Part shown: positions 39,436 to 45,396 of the stretch, piece by piece
Layout of the letters: the number at the start of each line of letters is the position of its first letter
Position numbering within the stretch: position 1 is the stretch's first letter
Assembly (NCBI GenBank): GCA_012270005.1
Contig: JAAXJD010000065.1
Location: 1-45,396 of the forward strand
Length of the DNA: 45,396 bases
Origin: Flavobacterium sp.
Lineage (GTDB): Bacteria > Bacteroidota > Bacteroidia > Flavobacteriales > Flavobacteriaceae
Direction of reading: 5' to 3'
Translations under genes and position numbers: made by a program
The notes under the pieces: generated by a model
Told to the model about the DNA's origin: nothing
The model's database searches: none
The model's input: the letters and a program-made list of their open reading frames with translations, nothing else

Positions 39436-40649
39436 GCAAACAATACGATGTAGTAATAGCCGGGGGCGGTGCCGCCGGATTCTTTACCGCTATAAACATA
39501 GCCGAACGCAACCCGCGCCTTACTATAGCCATACTGGAGCGTGGCAAAGAAGTACTGGCTAAAGTACGCGTATCGGGCGGGGGTAGGTGCAATGTTACCC
39601 ATGCGTGCTTTATACCTAACGAGCTGGTAAAGTTTTACCCGCGTGGCGAACGTGAGCTAAAAGGCCCGTTTAACCGTTTTTGCAGTGGTGATACCATAGA
39701 ATGGTTTGAAAAGCACGGGGTAGAACTAAAGATAGAGGAAGACGGCAGGATGTTCCCCGTAACCGATTCATCGCAAACCATAATCGACTGTTTTTTGGCG
39801 GCTGCCAAAAAATACAGCATACATATACTTACCGTACAGAGCATACAATCGCTGTACCACGCCGATGATTACTGGAAAATACAAACCCAGGACGAAACGT
39901 ATATAGCACCAAACCTGGTAATGACCACGGGCAGTAACCCTAAAATGTGGGATATGATGCAGGAACTGGGACACAAAATAGTACCACCGGTACCGTCCCT
40001 CTTTACCTTTAATATAAAAGACCCGCGCATAAAAGACCTTATGGGTGTTTCGGCAGTGGCTGAGGTAAAGGTAAAAGGCAGCAAACTTAAGGCATCGGGG
40101 CCTACGCTTATTACCCACTGGGGTATGAGCGGGCCGGGTATTTTAAGGCTTTCGGCATGGGGCGCAAGGGAACTTGCCGATAAGGATTACAGGTTTACCA
40201 TACTGGTAAACTGGCTGCACAATGTAACCTTTGAAGAATGTGAGGAAACCCTGCGCGAACTTAAACTGGAGCATGCTAAAAAAACGGTAGCTAAAAAGAG
40301 TCAGTTTGATTTTCCTAACATTTTGTGGTAGCGACTTACAAGTGATGAAGGAATTAGCGAATAAACAAGATGGGCCGACCTAATTAAGCAGCAGCTTTAT
40401 AAATTGGCTACCGAGTTGGTTCAGGGCGAATATGCTGTTAACGGCAAAAGCACATTTAAGGAGGAGTTTGTTACTGCCGGGGGTATTGATTTAAAGGAAG
40501 TAAACTTTAAAACCATGCAAAGCAAGCTGCACGAGGGTTTGTATTTTGCCGGTGAAATACTGAATATAGATGCCATTACCGGAGGGTTTAATTTCCAAAA
40601 TGCCTGGACAGGTGGGTTTATAGTAGGGGAGAGTATTGCAGGAGTTTAG
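39432..40649 (+). pseudogene. HI0933/BaiN-type FAD-dependent oxidoreductase gene with two in-frame stops
   Basis: The frame covers 405 codons, the usual length for this flavoprotein family. It has an N-terminal dinucleotide-binding motif (GGGAAGFFTAINIAE, about 11-25), the conserved VSGGGRCN near 53, and a C-terminal FAD-contact region (about 335-405, including FAGEILNIDAITGGFNFQNAW). Two stops interrupt it in the same frame: TAG at 40329-40331 after NILW, and TAA at 40362-40364 after SDEGISE. Homologues have residues such as Lys there; AAG to TAG and AAA to TAA are single changes. No indel is present. The predicted product would stop at residue 299. Its cellular role is unknown. It may be a recent pseudogene or carry sequence errors. 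Confidence 0.85.
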
Positions 40650-40669
40650 CCGGGTTAGTATAAAAAAAA

Positions 40670-40693
40670 AGCGCAGATTATAAAACCTGCGCT
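40670..40693 (-). terminator. Bidirectional terminator after the mevalonate operon
   Basis: AGCGCAG / CTGCGCT form a 7-bp stem with a 10-nt loop. On the minus strand nine T follow. It ends the mvaD-mvk-membrane protein operon and may also serve the plus-strand flavoprotein gene. Confidence 0.85.
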
Positions 40694-40725
40694 CTGTATT
40701 TGTGTTTGTAGTGTATATTTTTAGA

Positions 40726-41313
40726 CTAAGAAGCTGCGTTTACTTTCTTCATTTTTCCGGTAAGCTGCATCAGCATAAAAGTAATAAAGAAGAAAATTAC
40801 CACGCTAATGGCAAGCTGTATGGCAAGGTTGCCCAACTGGCCTATGCGGTTAGCCGCAATGTAGTGCGTATGGGTTAGCGATACCCATAGGTCTAACACC
40901 GGCTGCGATGGCAGTATAAGAATCAGTAATGCAATTACTATAAGTAAAATGCGGTGGGTATACAGCTTTTTTATCCAAAGGAGCTGTGTGAGTACAAAAT
41001 ACAGTACCGGCCCGTAGAAGATAACCCATCCGTAATTTTCAAGGTTACCGCCCTGTATGCTTACATTAACACCGTTTGCCTGCGGTTGTTGCAGCGCGTA
41101 TAGGTTGTACATAAGCGGCAGTTGCAGTATTATGTTTAGTATGCCGGCAAGGCGAATGCCCTGTATGCCCTGTAGTATAAACAGTTCTTTAAATGCAATG
41201 CCTTTAAGGTTGCCCGTTTTAATCAGGTGAAATAAAGGTATAAGTACCCCAAAACCCATAAACATAGCTGTAAACAGGGTTTGCAGTATTGCAGTAGTAG
41301 TAAGATTTTCCAT
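40726..41313 (-). CDS. Integral membrane protein of unknown function
   Basis: The 195-residue protein is not recognised. It is very hydrophobic, with about five membrane segments (roughly 8-28, 55-72, 97-113, 120-140 and 165-185). A polar loop of about 75-95 lies outside one of them. It has a Lys-rich C-terminus. There is no catalytic or transporter signature. It lies 7 nt after the mevalonate kinase gene and is probably co-transcribed with the mevalonate genes, so a link to isoprenoid or membrane metabolism is possible but unproven. Confidence 0.75.
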   Translation of the reverse strand: MENLTTTAILQTLFTAMFMGFGVLIPLFHLIKTGNLKGIAFKELFILQGIQGIRLAGILNIILQLPLMYNLYALQQPQANGVNVSIQGGNLENYGWVIFYGPVLYFVLTQLLWIKKLYTHRILLIVIALLILILPSQPVLDLWVSLTHTHYIAANRIGQLGNLAIQLAISVVIFFFITFMLMQLTGKMKKVNAAS

Positions 41314-41320
41314 TTATATA

Positions 41321-42259
41321 TTAAAACTGGTACACCACCTCTACCTTATGGCCTTGCAGGGCACTTTTGGCACGGTCTATATCTGGCGCAAAGCCCAGTA
41401 TGTAGCCGCCACCGCCAGATCCGCACAGTTTCAGGTAGTAGTCGTTGCTTTCTATGCCTTTTTGCCACAGCTCATGGAAACCTTCCGGTATCATAGGTTT
41501 AAAGTTGTGGTAAACCGTTTTGCTCAGCTGCTTTATGTTGGCAAACAGGCCTTTGGCATCGCCGTTAAGGAAATCGGCAATACACGCATCAGTATATTTA
41601 AGGAATTCGTTTTTAATCATGGTACGGAAGCCCTGGTCTTTAAGGCTTTCCATAAAAATCTGCACCATAGGGGCTGTTTCTTTTACAATACCGGAATCTA
41701 AAAGGAATATAGCGCCTTTGCCCTCCAGGTTTTGCATAGGTATACCTGTGGCTTCAATGCTTTCGGCAGAGTTAATAAGGATAGGGATGCTCAGGTAGCT
41801 GTTTAGCGGATCAAGCCCGCTGCTGGTACCGTGGAAATAGCTTTCCATACGGCCAAAAATCTTTTTAAGCTTTAGCAGTTTTTCCTGGGTAAGGTTTTCC
41901 AGTACGGTGATTTTATCTGTGGCGTACTGGTCATAAATGGCAGCCACAAGCGCGCCGCTGCTGCCTATGCCGTAGCCTTGCGGTATGCTGCTGTCAAAAT
42001 ACATACCCGCTTCAGCATCGCGTTTCAGCGCATCGATGTTAAAGGTTACCAGTTCCGGCTCTTGTGCCTGAAGGTTTTCCAGATAGGTGGCAAAGCCACG
42101 CAGGCTGGCATTACTCTTTTTAGCCGCTTCGGTATCAGTATCGGTAAGTTTTAGCCCACCGTTATAAAAGTTATACGGAATAGATAAACCCTTAGAACCT
42201 TTGTTAATGCCGTGCTCTCCGAAAAGTAATATTTTTGAGTAGAATAATGGACCTTTCAT
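41321..42259 (-). CDS. mvk: Mevalonate kinase (GHMP kinase family)
   Basis: It phosphorylates mevalonate with ATP in the mevalonate route to isopentenyl diphosphate. The 312-residue cytoplasmic protein has the three GHMP motifs. KILLFGEHG (about 9-17) is at the N-terminus, the ATP-binding loop is GYGIGSSGALVAA (about 95-107), and the C-terminal glycine-rich motif is CGSGGGGYILGF (about 281-292). Together with mvaD next to it, this supports mevalonate kinase over galactokinase or homoserine kinase. It lies 81 nt after mvaD and 7 nt before the membrane protein gene. Confidence 0.85.
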   Translation of the reverse strand: MKGPLFYSKILLFGEHGINKGSKGLSIPYNFYNGGLKLTDTDTEAAKKSNASLRGFATYLENLQAQEPELVTFNIDALKRDAEAGMYFDSSIPQGYGIGSSGALVAAIYDQYATDKITVLENLTQEKLLKLKKIFGRMESYFHGTSSGLDPLNSYLSIPILINSAESIEATGIPMQNLEGKGAIFLLDSGIVKETAPMVQIFMESLKDQGFRTMIKNEFLKYTDACIADFLNGDAKGLFANIKQLSKTVYHNFKPMIPEGFHELWQKGIESNDYYLKLCGSGGGGYILGFAPDIDRAKSALQGHKVEVVYQF

Positions 42260-42340
42260 CGTTGTGTGATTGCTATCTGTTTTTCGATGTAAATGTACGT
42301 ATTTTTTTGTTATCAGGATGTGTGTTAACCAATCTTTAAT

Positions 42341-43420
42341 TTACAGGTTTGCAGCACCGTAACCTACTTGGTCTTCAATGTACTGGCCGTTTTGGCAGTA
42401 GGTGGCTAAATCTGATTTTATAAAGCCTGTAACTGCCTCGCGGTTTGCCTGCGGATACAGCACGTGTACATTAGCGCCGGCATCGAGCGTAAAGCATACC
42501 GGTATGCCTGTTTCGGCGCGGAACTCCCATATTTTATTGATTATTTGCAGCGTGTTTGGCTTCATAAGTATAAAATACGGGTTGCTGGTCATCATCATGG
42601 CGTGCAGGGTAAGGGCCTCGCTCTCGGTTATTTTTATAAACGCGTCGGTATCGCCCGTTGCCAGTGCTGTTTTCATAGCGCTGAGGTTAGTATGCGCCTG
42701 TGCAAAACGCTGTCCGGCAAAGGGGTGCCCGTGCATCAGGTCGTGACCCAGGGTAGAGCTTACCTGTTTTTCGCCTTTGTCTACCAGTAAAATAGTGTCC
42801 TGATAGGTGGTAAACACGTCGGCTACGGTGGTGTATTCTACGCCGTACAGGTCGGTGCTGCCCGGAGTTTCTGCATGGTTACCCCATATCACTACATTAC
42901 CCGTAACACTGCGGCAGGCGCTTCCGCTGCCCAGCCGTGCCAGGAACGATGCTTTTTGGTCAAAGTATTCCTGTGTCATACCCTGATTCAGTAGGCGCTC
43001 CAGGCTCATAAGGTTAACAGCAAGCGCCGCCATACCCGAAGCCGACGAAGCTATACCGCTGCTGTGTGGAAACGTGTTGTGGGTATCGATGGTAAAATGA
43101 TACTGCGTAAGGAATGGCAGGTAGGGGTGCACGCGCTCAAAAAACTTTTCAATTTTCGGGCGGAAGCTTTCCTTTGGCTGGCCTTCAAAAAGCAGGTCAA
43201 AAGAAAATGCGCCATTGTCCTCCTTTGGTTCAAAAGACAGTTTTGTTACCGTTTTGCAGTTATTAAGCGTAAGGCTTATGCTGGGGTTTGCCGGAATTTG
43301 GTTGGCTTTTTTACCCCAGTATTTTACAAGGGCTAGATTGCTGGGTGCACTCCACTGAAAGCTGCCGCTTTCGTCAGTGGCGGTATACGGTTGCGGTATA
43401 AAATCCTGTACGGATGCCAT
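42341..43420 (-). CDS. mvaD: Diphosphomevalonate decarboxylase
   Basis: It converts mevalonate-5-diphosphate to isopentenyl diphosphate with ATP, CO2 and phosphate release. I start it at MASVQDFIPQ (ATG at 43420); an in-frame extension has no similarity. The 359-residue protein has the family's ALVKYWGKK motif (30-38) and the phosphate-binding loop PHSSGIASSASGMAAL (118-133). A catalytic-region stretch GSGSACRSVTG follows. It is the first gene of mvaD-mvk-membrane protein on the minus strand, divergent from the arsenic operon. Confidence 0.94.
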   Translation of the reverse strand: MASVQDFIPQPYTATDESGSFQWSAPSNLALVKYWGKKANQIPANPSISLTLNNCKTVTKLSFEPKEDNGAFSFDLLFEGQPKESFRPKIEKFFERVHPYLPFLTQYHFTIDTHNTFPHSSGIASSASGMAALAVNLMSLERLLNQGMTQEYFDQKASFLARLGSGSACRSVTGNVVIWGNHAETPGSTDLYGVEYTTVADVFTTYQDTILLVDKGEKQVSSTLGHDLMHGHPFAGQRFAQAHTNLSAMKTALATGDTDAFIKITESEALTLHAMMMTSNPYFILMKPNTLQIINKIWEFRAETGIPVCFTLDAGANVHVLYPQANREAVTGFIKSDLATYCQNGQYIEDQVGYGAANL

Positions 43421-43536
43421 GTGTTTTTTGTTTTGGAATTGCAAAGATAGGGTTTTGGGTTTTAAAGTTACTGCTATCCGCGGATCATAAAAAACATAGT
43501 AAAAAATAATCCTGAACCATTGCATGTATAACTATT

Positions 43537-43554
43537 TATCGTAATATTGCGATA
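43537..43554 (+). promoter_or_regulatory. Probable ArsR operator
   Basis: The 18-bp imperfect palindrome TATCGTAATATTGCGATA (16 of 18 positions symmetric) ends 18 nt before the arsR ATG. The position and shape fit an ArsR-dimer site controlling the arsR-DUF6428-arsC operon. Confidence 0.7.
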
Positions 43555-43572
43555 TAGTAATAAAGCAATGAT

Positions 43573-43905
43573 ATGGGGATTTCTAAAACCGAACACTTTA
43601 CCGAAGCCCAAAACCGTATGGCGGCCATAATGAAGGCGCTGGGCCACCCCGCACGTATAGCCATTATAGAGTACCTGCTTAAGGTAAACAGCTGTATTTG
43701 TGGGGATATTGTAAACGAGCTGCCCCTGGCGCAACCCACGGTGTCGCAACATCTTAAGGAGCTGAAAAAAGCCGGGCTTATAAAAGGCAATATAGAAGGC
43801 ACTGCCATTTGTTACTGCATAGACGAAAGTGCCGTAGCATTGCTTACACAGTACTTTGGCTCTATGCAGGCCACGCTGAAATGTAAAACAGACAACTGTT
43901 GTTAA
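43573..43905 (+). CDS. arsR: ArsR-family metalloregulator
   Basis: The 110-residue winged-helix repressor has the recognition helix in PTVSQHLKELKKAGL (about 54-68). The metal-binding cysteines C41 and C43 lie in SCICGDIVNEL, matching the CxC type of the ArsR/SmtB family. A C-terminal tail adds CKTDNCC. As(III) binding should release it from the operator at 43537-43554. It starts the arsenic operon; the DUF6428 gene follows after 11 nt. Confidence 0.9.
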   Translation: MGISKTEHFTEAQNRMAAIMKALGHPARIAIIEYLLKVNSCICGDIVNELPLAQPTVSQHLKELKKAGLIKGNIEGTAICYCIDESAVALLTQYFGSMQATLKCKTDNCC

Positions 43906-43916
43906 ATAGATATAGT

Positions 43917-44384
43917 ATGAAACTTTCTCAACTTAAATCGATACTGGAAAACGCCGCTGATTTAGCGTTTTACCTGGAAGACGGCACCGCCGTGCCACAA
44001 CATTTCCACGTAACCGAAGTAGGTGCGGTAAACAAGCATTTTATAGACTGCGGTGGTACTGTGCGCACTGAGTACGCGGTTAATTTTCAGCTTTGGAGCG
44101 CTAACGACACAGACCACAGGCTGGCTCCCGCAAAGCTGCTGCACATTATAGCGCTGTCTGAAGACAAACTGGGCCTTACCGATGGCGAAATAGAGGTGGA
44201 ATACCAGGCGGGTACTATAGGTAAATACGGACTGGAGTATAACGGTACGCACCTGGTGCTTACCAGCAAAAAAACAGCCTGCCTTGCCGAAGACCAGTGT
44301 GGCATACCCGCGGCCAAGCCAAAGCGTAAACTAAGCGAATTACAGGCACAGCAAAGCTGTGCGCCGGGTTCGGGGTGCTGCTAG
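43917..44384 (+). CDS. DUF6428 family protein of the arsenic operon
   Basis: The 155-residue cytoplasmic protein matches the DUF6428 family, often found next to arsR and arsC in Bacteroidota; its function is not established. The start is taken as MKLSQLKSILENA, 11 nt after the arsR stop. The core (about 1-110) is alpha/beta with a conserved DLAFYLEDGTAVPQHFHVTEVG. The tail is cysteine-rich: CLAEDQCG and a final SCAPGSGCC. ArsR here also ends in CC. A thiol-based As(III) carrier or sensor role is a reasonable inference. Confidence 0.85.
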   Translation: MKLSQLKSILENAADLAFYLEDGTAVPQHFHVTEVGAVNKHFIDCGGTVRTEYAVNFQLWSANDTDHRLAPAKLLHIIALSEDKLGLTDGEIEVEYQAGTIGKYGLEYNGTHLVLTSKKTACLAEDQCGIPAAKPKRKLSELQAQQSCAPGSGCC

Positions 44385-44386
44385 GT

Positions 44387-44518
44387 ATGGATGCGCAGGC
44401 AAAAAAACGCCACTACCGCAAGTGTGCTATTATTACCCTTTCGGTGGTGGTGTTGCAACTCATTTTCGGGTGGGATGCCAAGTTTTTTATCATTAATATC
44501 ATTTGGTTATTTGTATAG
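44387..44518 (+). CDS. 43-residue single-span membrane peptide in the arsenic operon
   Basis: The ORF starts MDAQAKKRHYRKC two nt after the DUF6428 stop and ends five nt before arsC. A basic N-terminus precedes two hydrophobic segments (about 14-28 and 33-43). The tight spacing on both sides suggests co-translation. It has no known family. It could be a real small membrane protein or chance coding; operon fit and the positive-inside pattern favour a gene. Confidence 0.55.
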   Translation: MDAQAKKRHYRKCAIITLSVVVLQLIFGWDAKFFIINIIWLFV

Positions 44519-44523
44519 TTCTT

Positions 44524-44943
44524 ATGGAGAAAAAGAACATTTTAGTGCTGTGTACCGGTAACAGCTGCCGCAGCCAGATTGCCGAAGGTTACCTGAAACA
44601 TTTTGCCGGAGAAAAGGCTAACGTGTACAGCGCAGGGGTAGAAACCCATGGCGTAAATCCTAAAGCCATAGCTACCATGGCCGAAGACGGTATAGACATA
44701 AGCAATCATACCAGCAACAACGTAGATGAGTATACTAATATAGCGTTTGACTACATCATTACCGTGTGCGATAACGCCAAAGAACGCTGCCCTTACTTTC
44801 CATCGGCGGCGGTGCGGTTCCATTACAACTTCCCGGATCCGGCTATGGCTACCGGAACCGATGAGGAGGTGCGTGCGCAGTTTGCCCACGTGCGCCAATT
44901 GATTAAAGATTATTCACGTGATTTTGTAGAAGATAATTTGTAA
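44524..44943 (+). CDS. arsC: Arsenate reductase, low-molecular-weight phosphatase type
   Basis: It reduces arsenate to arsenite using thioredoxin. The 139-residue protein starts MEKKNILVLCTGNSCRSQ. The P-loop C10-x5-R16 is intact, the redox pair C82 and C89 lies in TVCDNAKERCPYFP, and the catalytic Asp-Pro is D105 (FPDPA). This matches the pI258-type ArsC triad at the same numbering. I chose the ATG at 44524 over an upstream alternative because it puts the P-loop at the usual position. No arsenite exporter is seen before the window continues with an unrelated gene. Confidence 0.92.
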   Translation: MEKKNILVLCTGNSCRSQIAEGYLKHFAGEKANVYSAGVETHGVNPKAIATMAEDGIDISNHTSNNVDEYTNIAFDYIITVCDNAKERCPYFPSAAVRFHYNFPDPAMATGTDEEVRAQFAHVRQLIKDYSRDFVEDNL

Positions 44944-44996
44944 CAATTTTACATGTGGCTCGTCTAAAACCAATAATCATCAATCAAATAAGTCAC

Positions 44997-45396
44997 ATGA
45001 AGAAACTTTTACTATTCACGGCGGCATTCATTACCCTCGCCCTAAATGCCCAGCAGGCAAAACTACCCCAAATAGACAGCCTGTTTACCAGCCTGAGTGC
45101 CAAGAAACAATTTAACGGTAACGTGCTCCTGGCGGAAAAAGGCAACATCATTTACCAAAAAAGTTTCGGCCTTCGTGATGAAGCCCATAAGCTGCCGCTG
45201 GATGCCAATTCGGTTTTTGAACTGGCATCGGTATCAAAGCAGTTTACCGCTGTGGCTGTAGTATTGCTACAGGAAAAAGGAAAACTGCAATACGATGACA
45301 AGCTGGGTAAGTACCTGCCCGAACTCGCGTTTTATAAAGATGTTACCCTGCGCCAGTTGCTTAACCATACCGCGGGCCTGCCGGATTATATGGATC
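44997..45396 (+). CDS. Class C beta-lactamase-like serine hydrolase, partial
   Basis: Only the first 133 codons are present; the gene runs off the right end. It starts MKKLLLFTAAF with a signal peptide (ending LNAQ, about residue 18). The serine hydrolase/penicillin-binding-protein family follows, with the catalytic SVSK (SxxK; FELASVSKQFTAVA) and the QLLNHTAGLPDY segment typical of the beta-lactamase class C/esterase group. It is exported and may be a peptidase or esterase; a true beta-lactamase is not implied. It is 53 nt after arsC and may be independent of it. Confidence 0.85.
   Translation, partial: MKKLLLFTAAFITLALNAQQAKLPQIDSLFTSLSAKKQFNGNVLLAEKGNIIYQKSFGLRDEAHKLPLDANSVFELASVSKQFTAVAVVLLQEKGKLQYDDKLGKYLPELAFYKDVTLRQLLNHTAGLPDYMD

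Noticed and set aside
11796..40364. Stop-codon reassignment explaining the in-frame TAA, TAG and TGA codons
   Set aside because: TAA, TAG and TGA all end other genes in the window at the expected family lengths, and the remaining genes have no in-frame stops.
43421..43525. N-terminal extension of the diphosphomevalonate decarboxylase
   Set aside because: The extra 35 residues have no similarity and the ATG at 43420 fits the family start.
1..45396. CRISPR arrays, tRNA, rRNA, prophage or toxin-antitoxin genes
   Set aside because: No regularly spaced repeats, cloverleaf sequences, rRNA segments, integrases or recognisable toxin or antitoxin families were seen on either strand.

Overview
The window is about 45 kb from the chromosome of a Bacteroidota bacterium, almost certainly of the Flavobacteriaceae (Flavobacterium-like). 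The evidence is: type IX secretion (T9SS) C-terminal sorting domains on four secreted proteins, SusC/SusD/SusE proteins, A-rich translation starts without Shine-Dalgarno sequences, TAnnTTTG promoter elements, and a rimP-nusA-infB operon whose IF2 has a long disordered N-terminus. No rRNA, tRNA, CRISPR array, insertion sequence or phage gene was seen.

Layout. Positions 1-5990 hold a tandem universal stress protein (minus strand), then rimP-nusA-infB (plus strand) behind a terminator-like leader hairpin. Positions 6286-9294 hold an M43-type secreted metalloprotease and a DUF3050 protein. Positions 9576-12303 (minus strand) hold the translation operon rplM-rpsI-rpsB-tsf. Positions 12546-15688 hold a small envelope protein, an M13 (neprilysin-like) lipoprotein peptidase and a small lipoprotein.

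Positions 15825-38603 are a maltodextrin/starch utilisation locus. The minus-strand arm reads susC, susD, susE and two T9SS-exported GH13 enzymes. Facing it, the plus-strand arm reads a LacI-family regulator, an MFS sugar transporter, beta-phosphoglucomutase, a GH65 maltose phosphorylase, a SusA-like GH13, a second GH13 and a secreted multi-module starch-binding protein. The inferred flow is surface hydrolysis by T9SS amylases, SusCDE capture and import, periplasmic hydrolysis, MFS uptake of maltose, then phosphorolysis to glucose and glucose-6-phosphate.

Positions 38758-43420 hold a glycerophosphodiester phosphodiesterase, a disrupted HI0933/BaiN-type flavoprotein, an unknown membrane protein, mevalonate kinase and diphosphomevalonate decarboxylase. 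Positions 43537-44943 hold an arsenic operon (arsR, a DUF6428 gene, a 43-residue membrane peptide, arsC) behind a clear palindromic operator. The window ends inside a class C beta-lactamase-like serine hydrolase.

The most unusual signal is a set of substitution-only lesions in otherwise intact genes. susD has one in-frame TAA in the loop of a perfect hairpin. The flavoprotein gene has in-frame TAG and TAA. The 5' end of the essential rpsI gene has lost its start codon and gained a TGA. The M43 protease has Asn in place of its third zinc-binding His. Other observations are an attenuator-like hairpin before rimP, a possible structured leader before rpsB, candidate LacI operators shared across the sugar locus, and cysteine-pair tails shared by ArsR and DUF6428.
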